NCBI GenBank assembly: GCA_003599455.1
Contig: QZKF01000012.1
Span: forward strand, 1 to 64,000
Direction of reading: 5' to 3'
DNA: 64,000 nt
From: Comamonadaceae bacterium
Lineage (GTDB): Bacteria > Pseudomonadota > Gammaproteobacteria > Burkholderiales > Burkholderiaceae_C
Each line of letters starts with the position of its first letter. The stretch's first letter is position 1. Below are positions 35,514 to 46,194 of this stretch, in pieces. Under the pieces are notes generated by a model. That model worked only from the letters and a program-made list of their open reading frames with translations. It was not told the origin of the DNA and ran no database searches. Both the position numbers and the translations under genes were made by a program.

Positions 35514-35565
35514 GCCATGTCCCGGCATGAGGCCGGGGCACGAGTGCCTGTGGGCGCCCGACCGA

Positions 35566-36483
35566 TCAGCCTGGCTCGCTGAGGCGGTGGCCCCACTGCG
35601 CCACGGTGTCGCGGATGAGCCGCGACACGACGCGGCTCGCCGCCGTGAGCTGGCCCTGTTTGGGCAGGGCCAGCGTCACATGGCGCTTGAGGTCCGGCCC
35701 CACCACGCGCGAGGCCTGCAACTGACCCGCCTGCAGCTCGTCCGCGATGGAGAACGAGCCGAGCAGCGAATACAGGCCCGGCGTCTGGGCCACGAGCTGC
35801 TTCTGCACCTTGAGCGAGTCGGCCTCCACCTCGGCCTGCAGCGTGAAGCCCTTGCTGCGCGCGGTTTCGTCGAGCACCGCACGCCAGTGCGCGGGCCGCC
35901 GGGGCAGCACCAGCCGCAGGCCTTCAAGGCGCGTGAAGTCGATGGTCTCCGCGCGGGTCAGCGCATCGTCTGGCCGTGACACCAGAAAGGTGCCCGCCGT
36001 GGCCAGCAGGTGCTCGTCCTGGCTCGACGGCTTCTGGTAGCGGAACAGCACCGCCATGTCCACGCTGCCGGTGTCCAGCAGGGTGTCGAGTTCGCTGCCC
36101 TGGCCCTCGCGGATGTTGAGCCGGATCTTGGGGTACTTCTCGCGCAGCCGCAGGTAGATGTGCGTCATCAGCGGGTGGGCCGCCGAGGGCAGGATGCCCA
36201 GCCGCACCTCGCCCATGGGCACACTGGCGTCCACGCGGATGGCGGCCAGCATCTGGTCGGTGTCGCGCAGCCAGACCCGCACGCGCGACTCGATGTGCTG
36301 GCCGAGGTCCGTCAGCACCACGCCGCGCCCGGTGCGGCGAAAGAGGGCGCCACCGCACTGCCTTTCCAGTTCGCTGACCTGCCGGCTGATGTGCGACTGC
36401 ACGGTCTGGCGCAGCGATGCGACCTTGGTGAAGCTGCCCAGCTCCGCCACCTCGAGGAACAGCCGGAAGTCGTTCGGGTTCAT
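35566..36483 (-). CDS. LysR-type transcriptional regulator
   Basis: This 305-residue regulator begins MNPNDFRLFLEVAELGSFTKVASLRQTVQSHISRQVSELE, cut here, with the LysR winged helix at residues 1-60; the periplasmic-binding-like effector domain covers about 90-290. The start at 36483 has AGGAG six bases upstream; an ATG eight codons earlier is less likely. It is divergent from the FAH-HyuAB operon and is its probable activator, with a matching binding box in the shared control region. Confidence 0.9.
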   Translation of the reverse strand: MNPNDFRLFLEVAELGSFTKVASLRQTVQSHISRQVSELERQCGGALFRRTGRGVVLTDLGQHIESRVRVWLRDTDQMLAAIRVDASVPMGEVRLGILPSAAHPLMTHIYLRLREKYPKIRLNIREGQGSELDTLLDTGSVDMAVLFRYQKPSSQDEHLLATAGTFLVSRPDDALTRAETIDFTRLEGLRLVLPRRPAHWRAVLDETARSKGFTLQAEVEADSLKVQKQLVAQTPGLYSLLGSFSIADELQAGQLQASRVVGPDLKRHVTLALPKQGQLTAASRVVSRLIRDTVAQWGHRLSEPG

Positions 36484-36537
36484 GCCGGTCTCCTGGTGTT
36501 GTGGCATGCCTGAATTGGCATGTCTGAAATCACTGAA

Positions 36538-36550
36538 TGCATTCTATGCA
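36538..36550. promoter_or_regulatory. LysR-type T-N11-A box
   Basis: TGCATTCTATGCA is a perfect interrupted palindrome (TGCAT-TCT-ATGCA) matching the T-N11-A consensus of LysR recognition sites. It overlaps a second palindrome, GAATGCATTC (36535-36544). It lies 55 bases upstream of the LysR ATG and 75 bases before the FAH ATG, where an activator would bind. Confidence 0.6.
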
Positions 36551-36625
36551 GATGACAGGCCGCTCCCTAGACTCCGTTCCATCAACCCTGTGCCCGCCCT
36601 GGGCAGGACAACGGAGACAACAGAC

Positions 36626-37477
36626 ATGCGCTTTGCCAGCTTTGAAATCTCGGGCCATCCCACCTACGGCGTGGTCGAGGCATCGGGCCATTTCCGGCCC
36701 GCTCCCGCGGCCTTCGTGCGGCGTTTCCCGGACCTCAAATCGGTGATCGCGGCCAATGCCCTGGGCGAGCTGGCCACCGCCGCGCAGGCCAGCGAGAGCG
36801 TCGCCCCCGAGCAGGTGCGCCAGCTGCCGGTGATCCCCAACCCGGGCAAGCTGATCTGCGTGGGCCTGAACTACAAGAGCCACGTGGCCGAGACCAAGCG
36901 CCCGGACGCCGAGTACCCCTCGCTGTTCCTGCGCTTCAACGACAGCCTGGCCGCGCACGGCGATGAGGTGCTGCGCCCATCCTTCTCCGAGCGCCTGGAC
37001 TGGGAGGGCGAACTCGCCTTCGTGATCGGCAAGGGCGGCCGCCACATCGCCAAGGAAGACGCCTTCGAGCACATCGCCGGCTACGCCTGCTTCAACGACG
37101 TGAGCGTGCGCGACTGGCAGAAGCACACCCACCAGTTCACGCCCGGCAAGAACTTCCCCGGCACGGGGCCCTTCGGCCCGTACCTCGTCTCGCGCGACGA
37201 GGTGCCCGACGTGACGCAACTCCAGCTCGAAACGCGGCTGAACGGCCAGGTGGTGCAGCACGCCAGCGTGGGCGACCTGATCTTCGACATCCCGACCATC
37301 GTCGCCTACATCTCTCGCTTCACGCCGCTCTCGCCCGGTGACGTCATCGCCACCGGCACGCCCGGCGGCGTGGGCGACCGCCGCGAACCGCCGCTCTACA
37401 TGAAGAGCGGCGACGTGGTCGAGGTCGAGATCACCGGCCTGGGCATCCTGCGCAACCCCATCGGACTCGCGGCCTGA
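36626..37477 (+). CDS. Fumarylacetoacetate hydrolase (FAH) family protein
   Basis: This 283-residue FAH-fold hydrolase or decarboxylase is metal-dependent. The core starts near residue 70 (KLICVGLNYKSHVAET) and carries the metal ligands in LDWEGELAFVIGKGG (two Glu) and YACFNDVSVRDWQ (Asp), plus ISRFTPLSPGDVIATGTPGGVG near the end. Family members cleave C-C bonds of diketo acids or hydrate dienoates. The substrate here is unknown; first position in an operon with HyuA/HyuB suggests a ring-opening catabolic pathway. ATG at 36626 matches the domain start. Confidence 0.88.
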   Translation: MRFASFEISGHPTYGVVEASGHFRPAPAAFVRRFPDLKSVIAANALGELATAAQASESVAPEQVRQLPVIPNPGKLICVGLNYKSHVAETKRPDAEYPSLFLRFNDSLAAHGDEVLRPSFSERLDWEGELAFVIGKGGRHIAKEDAFEHIAGYACFNDVSVRDWQKHTHQFTPGKNFPGTGPFGPYLVSRDEVPDVTQLQLETRLNGQVVQHASVGDLIFDIPTIVAYISRFTPLSPGDVIATGTPGGVGDRREPPLYMKSGDVVEVEITGLGILRNPIGLAA

Positions 37478-37492
37478 TCCGCGACACACACC

Positions 37493-39589
37493 ATGAGCAA
37501 CACCTCCCTCACCCCTTCCGGTGCCCAGCTGCGCATCGCCGTCGACATCGGCGGCACCTTCACCGACATGGCGGCTTTTGACGAAGCCACCGGCAAGCTG
37601 CTGTTCGGCAAGGCCCTGTCCACCCACGGCCAGCTGGTCAACGGCATCCAGGCCACGCTGGACAGCGCGAAGATCGACCTGAAGGACGGCAACCTGTTCC
37701 TGCACGGTTCCACCATCGCCATCAACACCCTGCTGGAACGCAACGGCGCCAACACCGCGCTGCTGATCACCGAAGGCTTCCGCGACATCTACGAAATCGG
37801 CCGCGTCAACCGGCCCGACGCCTACAACCTCTTCTTCAACAAGCACCAGCCGCTGGTGAAGCGCTCGCTGCGCTTCGAGGTGGCCGAGCGCCTGCGCGCC
37901 GACGGCAGCACGCACAAGGCGCTGGACGAGGGCGCCGTGCGCGAGCTGGCGAAGGAGCTGCGCGGCCAGGGCATCGAGGCGGTGGCCGTGCTGCTGCTGC
38001 ACTCGTACCGCAACCCGGCGCACGAGCAGCGCGTCAAGCAGATCCTGCAGGAAGAGCTGCCCGGCGCCTTCGTCTGCGCCTCGCACGAGCTGAGCCAGGA
38101 ATACCGCGAGTTCGAACGCGTCTCCACCGCCGTGGCCAACGCCTATGTGGGCCCGCGCGTGTCGGCCTACCTCGGCGAACTGGAACAGCACCTGAGCACC
38201 CAGGGCTTCGAGGGCGACTTTTATGTGGTGCAGTCCACCGGCGGCCTGTTCCCCAGCGCCCATGCGCGGCGCGACTGCGTGCGCATGCTGGAGTCCGGCC
38301 CGGCGGCAGGCGTGATCGGTGCCCAGGCCATCTGCGCGCAGCTCGGCATGGGCGACGCCATCGCCTTCGACATGGGGGGCACCACGGCCAAGGCCGGCGT
38401 GATCAGCGAGGGCCGGCCCCTCACCACCGGCTCGGCGCTCATCGGCGGCTACGAGCGCGCCCTGCCGATCCAGATTCCCATGATGGACATCCACGAGGTG
38501 GGCACCGGCGGCGGCTCGATCGCCCGCGTGGAAACTGGCAACGCGCTGCGTGTGGGCCCGCAGAGCGCGGGCTCCATCCCCGGCCCGGTGGCCTATGGCC
38601 GGGGCGGCACCGAGCCGACCGTGACCGACGCCAACCTGCTGCTCGGCCGCCTGGATGCCGACCACTTCCTCGGCGGTGAACTCAAGCTCGACCTGGCCGG
38701 CTGCCAGCGCCAGATGCAGGAGCGCGTGGCCGGCCCGCTGGGGCTGGACCCGACCGCCGCGGCCGACGGCATCCTGCGCATCGCGGTGACGCAGATGTCG
38801 CACGCGGTGAAGGCCGTGACCACCGAGCGCGGCCTGGACGCCGGCAGCTTCACCATGGTGGTCTACGGCGGCGCCGGCCCGCTGCACGCCTCGGCCATTG
38901 CCCGTGAGCTGGGCATCCGCAAGGTGCTGATTCCGTATGCGCCGGGCTACTTCTCGGCCTACGGCATGCTGTTCTCCGACCGCCGCTACGACTATGTGCG
39001 CTCGGTGTTCCGCAAGCTCGACGAGGTCTCGTTCGACGAAATCGAAGCGCTCTACAAGTCGATGGAAGACGAAGGCCGCGAGGCGCTGACGCAATCGGGC
39101 ACCAAGCCCGAGGACGTGGTGATCGAGCGCGCCGCCGACATGCGCTACGTGGGCCAGGAGCACGCCGTCACGGTGGACCTGCCCGGCGCCTTCTTCGTGG
39201 ACAAGGACCGCTCGGCCATCAAGCGCCAGTTCGACGATCTGCACAAGGTGCGCTACGGCACCTCGGCGCCCAAGGAGCCGGCCGACCTGGTGAGCCTGCG
39301 CGTGACCGTGCTGGGCACCATGAAGAAGCCACCCAAACACAGCGTGGACGTGGGCGTGGCCGCACCCGAGAAGGCCGCCCTGCGCGGCGTCAAGCCGGTG
39401 TACTTCCGCCAGGGCGGCTGGGCCGAGACGCCGGTCTACAAGCGCGACCTGCTGCGCGCCGGCAACCAGATTGCCGGGCCGGCACTGATCGAGGAACACG
39501 CCTCCACCACCGTGGTCCAGCCGGGCGACGACCTGCGCGTGGACGAACTGGGCAACCTGCAAATCACCATCGGGAGCGACCGCTCATGA
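37493..39589 (+). CDS. Hydantoinase/oxoprolinase family subunit A (HyuA-like)
   Basis: This 698-residue subunit belongs to the ATP-dependent hydantoinase/oxoprolinase/acetone-carboxylase superfamily. The actin-like ATP-binding motif is VDIGGTFTDMAAFD near residues 15-28, and the second phosphate motif is FDMGGTTAKAGVI near 290-302; YGGAGPLHA is near 458-466. These enzymes phosphorylate a lactam, carbonyl or cyclic amide before ring opening or carboxylation. The gene overlaps hyuB by four bases. The true substrate (N-methylhydantoin, oxoproline, caprolactam-like lactam, ketone) cannot be read. Confidence 0.92.
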   Translation: MSNTSLTPSGAQLRIAVDIGGTFTDMAAFDEATGKLLFGKALSTHGQLVNGIQATLDSAKIDLKDGNLFLHGSTIAINTLLERNGANTALLITEGFRDIYEIGRVNRPDAYNLFFNKHQPLVKRSLRFEVAERLRADGSTHKALDEGAVRELAKELRGQGIEAVAVLLLHSYRNPAHEQRVKQILQEELPGAFVCASHELSQEYREFERVSTAVANAYVGPRVSAYLGELEQHLSTQGFEGDFYVVQSTGGLFPSAHARRDCVRMLESGPAAGVIGAQAICAQLGMGDAIAFDMGGTTAKAGVISEGRPLTTGSALIGGYERALPIQIPMMDIHEVGTGGGSIARVETGNALRVGPQSAGSIPGPVAYGRGGTEPTVTDANLLLGRLDADHFLGGELKLDLAGCQRQMQERVAGPLGLDPTAAADGILRIAVTQMSHAVKAVTTERGLDAGSFTMVVYGGAGPLHASAIARELGIRKVLIPYAPGYFSAYGMLFSDRRYDYVRSVFRKLDEVSFDEIEALYKSMEDEGREALTQSGTKPEDVVIERAADMRYVGQEHAVTVDLPGAFFVDKDRSAIKRQFDDLHKVRYGTSAPKEPADLVSLRVTVLGTMKKPPKHSVDVGVAAPEKAALRGVKPVYFRQGGWAETPVYKRDLLRAGNQIAGPALIEEHASTTVVQPGDDLRVDELGNLQITIGSDRS

Positions 39590-41337
39590 ACACGCGAGAC
39601 ATCCAGGGCACGACCGTCGACCCGGTCACCGTCGAAATCATCCGCAACGGCCTGTACGCCGTGACGGAGGAGATGAAGACCAACCTCACCCGCACCGCCT
39701 ACAACCTCATCATCTACGAGGCGCTGGACTTCACGGTGGGCCTGTTCACGAAAGAGGGCGACACCGTCTCCATCGGCCTGGGCCTGCCGATGTTCATCCG
39801 CGGCATGTCCGAGACCGTCAAGGCGAAGATCAAGCACTTCGGCTACGAGAACATCAAGCCGGGCGACATCCTCGTCACCAACGACGCCTACACCACCGGC
39901 AGCCACCTGAACCACTTCACGTTCACGATGCCGATCTTCCACGAGGGCCGGCTCGAAGGCTTCACCTGCTGCATGGCGCACTGGCTGGACGTGGGCGGCA
40001 CGCTGGGCAACGTGACGACGGACATCTTCAGCGAAGGCATCCAGATCCCGATCCTGAAGTACCAGCGCGAAGGCGTGGTGAACCAGGACCTGATCGACAT
40101 CATCGAGATGAACGTGCGGCTGGCCGAGCGCGCCCTGGGCGACCTGCGCGCGCAGATCACCGCCATCACCACCGGCGAGCGCCGCTACGTGGAGCTGCTG
40201 CAGCGCTACGGCGCCGACGCGGTGAACGCCTCGATCCGCCAGATCATGGATTCCAGCGAGGCCGTGGCGCGCAAGAACACGCTGTCGATTCCCGATGGCG
40301 TGTACGAGGCGGAGTCGTACATGGACGACGACGGCCTGGAGATCGGCAAGCGCATCCCGATCCGCGTGAAGGTCACCGTGAAGGGCGAGGAAATGACGGT
40401 GGACCTGTCGGATGTGAGCAAGCAGGTGCGTGGTTTCTACAACTCGGGCTTCACCACCGGCATCGCCTGCGCGCAGGTGGCCTACAAGTGCCTGACCACG
40501 CCGACCGACTACCCCGTCAACGACGGCAGCTTCCGATCGCTCAAGGTCATCATGCCCATGGGCACGGTGATCAGCGCCGAGCGCCCCTACCCGATGCGGG
40601 TGTGGATGACCTTCCCGATGACGGTGATCGACACCATCTTCAAGGCCCTCGCGCCCGCGATTCCGAACCGCTCCATCGCCGGCCACCACGCCGACCTGGT
40701 GTTCCCCAACATCCACGGCATCTCGCCGGAGGACGGCCGCCTGTTCATCGTGGGCATCGGCCCGCTGGGCGGTGGCTGGGGCGCCAAGAGCAGCGAGGAC
40801 GGCGTGTCGGTCACGGTCTGCATCAACGACGGCGACACCCACAACAGCCCGACCGAGCAGCTCGAAGCCAAGTACCCGGTGCTGGTGGAGAAGTACGAGA
40901 TCCGCAAGGACAGCGGCGGCGCCGGCAAGTACCGCGGCGGCCTCGGTGCCGAGATGGTGGTACAGGCGCTTTCGCCCTTCACCGTGACCACCCGCATCGA
41001 CCGCGTGCACTGCAAGCCCTGGGGCCTGGAAGGCGGCGGCGACGCCATGGGCAACGGCCTGGCCGTGCGGCACAAGGGCGAGTGGAAGAGCGACCACCTG
41101 AACGCGAAGATCTTCAACGTGCGGCTGGAGCGCGGCGACGCCTACAAGATGCTCTCGGGCGGCGGCGGTGGCTTCGGCAGTCCGCTGGAGCGCGAGGCCG
41201 AGAAGGTGGCAGAGGACGTGCGCGAAGGCTATGTGAGCGCCGAGGTGGCGCGCGAGGTGTACCGCGTGGCGCTCGACGGCCAGCAGCAGCTTGACGCCAC
41301 CGCCACGGCCCGCCTGCGCGCCGACGCGGCCGCCTGA
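39586..41337 (+). CDS. Hydantoinase/oxoprolinase family subunit B (HyuB-like)
   Basis: This 583-residue partner subunit has the HyuB domain through most of its length: VDPVTVEIIRNGLYAVTEEM at the start, NDAYTTGSHLNHFTF near 104-118, the metal-site region CMAHWLDVGGTLG, and the terminal GGGGGFGSPLEREAEKV. It is expected to bind a divalent metal and, with HyuA, to form the ATP-dependent amidase or carboxylase. It is followed at once by a small Cys-rich protein and a CobW GTPase, which may load that metal. Confidence 0.92.
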   Translation: MNTRDIQGTTVDPVTVEIIRNGLYAVTEEMKTNLTRTAYNLIIYEALDFTVGLFTKEGDTVSIGLGLPMFIRGMSETVKAKIKHFGYENIKPGDILVTNDAYTTGSHLNHFTFTMPIFHEGRLEGFTCCMAHWLDVGGTLGNVTTDIFSEGIQIPILKYQREGVVNQDLIDIIEMNVRLAERALGDLRAQITAITTGERRYVELLQRYGADAVNASIRQIMDSSEAVARKNTLSIPDGVYEAESYMDDDGLEIGKRIPIRVKVTVKGEEMTVDLSDVSKQVRGFYNSGFTTGIACAQVAYKCLTTPTDYPVNDGSFRSLKVIMPMGTVISAERPYPMRVWMTFPMTVIDTIFKALAPAIPNRSIAGHHADLVFPNIHGISPEDGRLFIVGIGPLGGGWGAKSSEDGVSVTVCINDGDTHNSPTEQLEAKYPVLVEKYEIRKDSGGAGKYRGGLGAEMVVQALSPFTVTTRIDRVHCKPWGLEGGGDAMGNGLAVRHKGEWKSDHLNAKIFNVRLERGDAYKMLSGGGGGFGSPLEREAEKVAEDVREGYVSAEVAREVYRVALDGQQQLDATATARLRADAAA

Positions 41338-41338
41338 C

Positions 41339-41716
41339 ATGGACGCCGCCACCGTGGCCGACCCACGCGCCGCCCACCTGCTGGGGCTGTGGAGCCGCCT
41401 CAGCGCCCAGCACGTGACGCTGGGCGCGGGCTGCGGCTGCGGCGTGGGTGGGGTCAGCGTCTCGCTGCAGGACTTCGAACTCGACATCGCCGACTACCTG
41501 TGGGCCGAGAGCGAGCGCCTGGGCGTGGCCGAGGTCGAGGCCTTCCTGCTGGCGCGCGGCCCCATCGCCGAACAGCAGCGCCCGGTGCAGGACCTGCTGG
41601 AGCGCCTGGAAGCGGAGGAGGCCGATGCCACCGTGGCCGACTGGCTGCTGACCCGGCTCACGCGCACGCTCGAATCGTTCTCCAAGCTGCACGGGCCGGC
41701 AGCCTCCAACGGCTAG
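41339..41716 (+). CDS. Small protein with Cys-x-Cys motif, unknown
   Basis: This 125-residue protein starts one base after the hyuB stop and ends ten bases before the CobW gene. Near residues 31-38 is GCGCGVGG, a CxC-type cluster, followed by an acidic helix [11 protein letters not shown]. The rest is mostly helical and charged. I do not recognise the family. Position between a metal-dependent HyuB and a CobW metallochaperone suggests a metal-delivery or assembly factor; this is inference. Confidence 0.65.
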   Translation: MDAATVADPRAAHLLGLWSRLSAQHVTLGAGCGCGVGGVSVSLQDFELDIADYLWAESERLGVAEVEAFLLARGPIAEQQRPVQDLLERLEAEEADATVADWLLTRLTRTLESFSKLHGPAASNG

Positions 41717-41726
41717 GCGATCCACC

Positions 41727-42826
<1,100 letters not shown>

Positions 42827-42830
<4 letters not shown>

Positions 42831-43804
42831 CGGCAAAAAACTGGCTCACCACCCTGGTGATCGCCGCGTGCACCACCGTGCCCGCATTCGCGCAGAAGGC
42901 GCCCGACAAATTCCCCGAGAACATGATCCGCATCGTCGTGCCCTTCGCCGCCGGTGGCGGCGTGGACAGCGCGGCGCGCCTGCTCGGCAAGCAGCTGCAG
43001 ACCAGCCTGAACGTGTCGGTGGTCATCGAGAACCGCGCCGGTGGCAGCGGCACGATCGGCGGCAAGTCGGTGCAGACCGCGCCGGCCGATGGCTACACGC
43101 TGCTGTTCTCGGCCGCCACGCACGTGCTGGCCAAGCAGGTGCTGGCCAACCCGCCCTACGACCCGCAGACCGATTTCGCACCGGTGGCGCGGGTGGGTGA
43201 AGCCCCGCTGCTGATGGTGATCCCGCCCAACCTGGCGCCCAAGCGGCTCAACGAGGTGATCGATGCGGCGAAGAAGCAGCCCGAGGCCTGGGTGGCCGCG
43301 GTGCCGGCGCTGGGCGCCCCCAGCCACCTGGCCACGCTGCTGCTGGCCAAGCAGGGCGGCCTGACCCTCACCACCGCCGCCTACAAGGGCACCGCGCCGG
43401 CGCTCACCGACGTGGCGGGCGGGCACACGCAGATCCTGGTCGACTCCATCATCTCGGTGCTGCCCATGGCCAAGAGCGGCCGGGTCAAGGCCATCGCGAC
43501 CACCTCGGCCAAGCGCAGCAGCATCGCGCCCGACATCCCGACCGCGGCCGAGAGCGGCTACCCGGGCCTGGTGTACGTGTCGTGGTACGGGGTGTGGGCG
43601 CCCAAGGGCACGCCGGTGGAGCGCGTGCAGTTCCTCAACAAGGCCGTCAATGAGGCCGTGACCGAACTGGGCAAGTCGGGCGCCTTCACCGCGCTGGGCA
43701 TCGAGCCCGTCACGGAGAGCACCGATCAGTTTCGCAAGTTCATCGCCGCCGACGTGGCGCACAGCGCCGAGCTGCTCAAGGAGGCGGGCTTCAAGCCCGA
43801 ATGA
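42827..43804 (+). CDS. Bug/TctC-family periplasmic solute receptor
   Basis: This 325-residue exported binding protein has a signal peptide (1 to about 23, ending PAFAQ) and the Bug signatures [21 protein letters not shown] near 34-54, [13 protein letters not shown] and ADGYTLLF. Such receptors serve tripartite tricarboxylate transporters. No TctA/TctB membrane genes are nearby, so it is an orphan as usual in Burkholderiales. Operon position suggests it binds the substrate of the FAH-HyuAB pathway. AAGGAG lies before the ATG. Confidence 0.92.
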
Positions 43805-44231
43805 GCAGCCCCCAGTCGTCGCTGATCCACCGCTGCAGCGCCTCGCGCAGGTGCTCCTTCAACCCGGTCCCCAGCTCGGACGTGCGCACCCACCACAGCA
43901 GGTCGGCCTGCTTCGTGGGGTCGCTGGGCGGGTAGAGGTAGATGCAGCCCAGCACCTGTGATTCGTCCAGGCTGACCACGGTGTAGGTGTAGGAGCCGTG
44001 GGACTGGAATTCCTTCTGGTGCCAGGCGAGGTCGATCAGGTCCTGCTCCAGCGTGAGGTCGTCGCGCGGCCAGTCGCTGCCGGGGAACACGCCGCGCAGC
44101 TCGGCGCGGCTGCTCATCACGGCGTCGTAGTCCTTCACCAGGTCGTGGATGGTGAGCGGGCGCACGCGCAGGCGCGCGGTCTCGAAGCCGAGGGGGATGG
44201 GGCCGGTGGTGGGGAGCCAGGGTGTTTTCAT
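43791..44231 (-). CDS. GNAT-family acetyltransferase
   Basis: This 146-residue protein has the GNAT outline: LGFETARLRVRPLTIHDLVKDY at the start, YTYTVVSLDESQVLGCIYLYP for the central strands, and WVRTSELGTGLKEHLREALQRWI near the end. The acetyl-CoA loop is not a clean Q/RxxGxG/A, so activity is uncertain. The 3' end overlaps the end of the convergent Bug gene by 14 bases. ATG 44231 was chosen because the domain starts there. Confidence 0.65.
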   Translation of the reverse strand: MKTPWLPTTGPIPLGFETARLRVRPLTIHDLVKDYDAVMSSRAELRGVFPGSDWPRDDLTLEQDLIDLAWHQKEFQSHGSYTYTVVSLDESQVLGCIYLYPPSDPTKQADLLWWVRTSELGTGLKEHLREALQRWISDDWGLLIRA

Positions 44232-44307
44232 GATTGGGGGTCGTCTTGCACGACGGTTGGGGCTGTCCCGTATTCTTGCGCCTTGACCCCTCAAACGGAG
44301 CACCGAC

Positions 44308-44991
44308 ATGTCTCTTCTTGGATCGGCCTGCCTGGCCATGTGGTGGGACATGGCGGCCGACATGCGGCCCGAGTTCGAACACTGGCACTCGCACGAGCAT
44401 TTTCCCGAGCGGCTGGCGCTGCCGGGCTTTCGGCGCGCCTCGCGCTGGACCAGCGCCACCGGCGGCGAGGGCGTCTTCGTCATGTACGAACTGGAGTCCT
44501 GGGCCATGCTGTCCTCGCCGGCCTACCTGGCGTCGCTGAACGCGCCCTCGCCCTGGTCCACCAAGCTGATGCCGCACCACCGCCACATGGTGCGCAGCCA
44601 GTGCCATGTGCTGGAGAGCCGTGGCGCGGCCGTGGCGCGCCAGGCGCTCACGCTGCGGCTCTCGCCCGCGGGCGGGCGCGACGCCGATCTGCTGCACGCC
44701 CTGAAAACCCGCGCCGCCGACCTCGTGGCGCTGCCGGGCCTGGCCGGCGTGCACCTGCTGCGGCACCAGGCACCGGCCATTGCCGAGACCACCGAGCAGA
44801 AGATCCGCGGCGGTGCCGACCAGGGCGCTGACTGGGTGCTGGTGGTCTGCGGCTACGAGGCCGCGGTGCTCGACGCGCTGGCGCAGGGGCCGCTGAACGA
44901 GGATGCGCTGGTCGCGCTCGGCGCGCGGCCGGGCGTGGTCGGCGGGCGCTATGCGCTCTCGCTGTCGGGCACGCCGGGCGACATGCGGTAG
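44308..44991 (+). CDS. Conserved hypothetical protein, possible two-domain alpha/beta barrel
   Basis: This 227-residue cytosolic protein has no signal peptide. The first half contains MRPEFEHWHSHEHFPERLALPGFRRASRW, cut here, a pattern seen in small dimeric ferredoxin-like barrel proteins (EthD or DUF4286-like); the second half repeats the style with LPGLAGVHLLRHQ and DWVLVVCGY. Two such half-domains in one chain fit an internally dimeric barrel. Function unknown. GGAG lies eight bases before the ATG. It stands alone between divergent and convergent neighbours. Confidence 0.55.
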   Translation: MSLLGSACLAMWWDMAADMRPEFEHWHSHEHFPERLALPGFRRASRWTSATGGEGVFVMYELESWAMLSSPAYLASLNAPSPWSTKLMPHHRHMVRSQCHVLESRGAAVARQALTLRLSPAGGRDADLLHALKTRAADLVALPGLAGVHLLRHQAPAIAETTEQKIRGGADQGADWVLVVCGYEAAVLDALAQGPLNEDALVALGARPGVVGGRYALSLSGTPGDMR

Positions 44992-45010
44992 GCGCCCCAG
45001 CCGGGCGCGC

Positions 45011-46042
45011 TCAGTGCGCGGCCGGGTGGCCCGTGGTGCGGTGCCGCCGCAGCGTGTGCGACGGGCATTCGCCAAACAGGGCCTGGTAGTCGGCCGCGAA
45101 GTGGCCGAAGTGCCAGAAGCCGAACTCGGTCGCCGCTTCGGTGACGGAGGCGGCCGACTTCAGGCGGCGCCGCGCGGCGTTGAGCCGCATGGTGGTGAGC
45201 CAGGCGAGCGGCCCCATGCCCCAGCAGCGCTGGAACGCGCTCTGCAGCGTGCGCCGGCTCACCCCCAGCACCTCGCACAGCTCGCCCACGGACGGCGGCT
45301 CGCCCAGGCGGGCAGCCACGAAGTCGGTGGCGCGCGCCACCAGGGCGCGCTGGGCCAGCGTGGCGCAGCGGCCCTCGTCGGCGTCCACCGGCTCGCGCGG
45401 GGCCAGCGCCAGCGCCATGCGGTCGAGCAGCTGGGTGCGCACCTGGCGGCCGAGCAGGGCGCTGGCCGGTGCACCGGCGTGCACACCGGCGGGCAGGGCG
45501 CACCGAAACAGGTCCACCAGAAAGCCGCGCAGCGCGTTCAGCACCGCGGGGTCGGTGGCGTGCAGGCGCGCGCGCTCGGTCGCGAGCTGCCCGGGCGTGT
45601 CGCCCAGGGCGTGCGCCAGGTGGGCCTGGTAGAGCGCGCGGTCGATCTCGATGCCGATCATCAGGTGGCGCTGGGGTGAGCGGAATTCAAAACCCCCGCT
45701 GCCCGAGAACACATGCAGCGCATGCCCGTCGGCGCGCTGGCCGCAGAACTGGGCGTCGCCGTCCAGCGCCAGCGGCACACCGAGCGCGAACAGGTCGGGC
45801 GTGACGCACCCGGTCTGGTGCACCGATTGCCGCAGGTCTTCGATGAACAGGCCCACGCCGTCGAGCTGCAGGCGCTGCACCGTGCCATCGAAACGGCCGC
45901 GCGAGATCTGCAGGTAGTTCTGGTTCCAGCCCTGCAGCGCCGCGGCCTGTTCGTCGATGTCGCCATAGCGCGCGGTGCTGCGCGCACCGATCGCGCCCAG
46001 GCCCGGGGCGGGTGCGGCGAACTGGTGCATGGGCGGGGTCAT
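45011..46042 (-). CDS. AraC-family regulator, probable ethanolamine regulator (EutR-like)
   Basis: This 343-residue regulator has a large N-terminal sensing domain and a C-terminal AraC domain (about 240-335) with SVGELCEVLGVSRRTLQSAFQRCWGMGPLAWLTTMRLNAARR, cut, and HFGHFAADYQALFGECPSHTL. The RCWGMGPLAWL style matches EutR. It is divergent from the permease-SDR-eutBC operon, which supports regulation by ethanolamine. The start is uncertain: ATG at 46042 or the next at 46030; neither has a strong ribosome site. Confidence 0.8.
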   Translation of the reverse strand: MTPPMHQFAAPAPGLGAIGARSTARYGDIDEQAAALQGWNQNYLQISRGRFDGTVQRLQLDGVGLFIEDLRQSVHQTGCVTPDLFALGVPLALDGDAQFCGQRADGHALHVFSGSGGFEFRSPQRHLMIGIEIDRALYQAHLAHALGDTPGQLATERARLHATDPAVLNALRGFLVDLFRCALPAGVHAGAPASALLGRQVRTQLLDRMALALAPREPVDADEGRCATLAQRALVARATDFVAARLGEPPSVGELCEVLGVSRRTLQSAFQRCWGMGPLAWLTTMRLNAARRRLKSAASVTEAATEFGFWHFGHFAADYQALFGECPSHTLRRHRTTGHPAAH

Positions 46043-46194
46043 GGGGCTTCTGAAAGCAATGCGTGTGCCATTCAGGCGGCCCGCAGCCTCTTGCCGAAAC
46101 GGGATAGCCAGCGTGCCGGGGTGCGTGCTGGAATGAAAAGGTACCCACCGGCGATCGGTTCGCCACACGTGGGGAACCTCACCAGGAGAATGAC

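Noticed and set aside
36530..39562. 1010-codon open frame on the minus strand opposite the FAH and hyuA genes
   Set aside because: Composition is that of an antisense shadow (His/Gln/Val/Gly rich), with no motifs and no ribosome site; both sense genes are certain.
46043..46194. Cobalamin riboswitch upstream of the ethanolamine operon
   Set aside because: The B12-box type consensus (GCCACTG) is not present and the region is too short.
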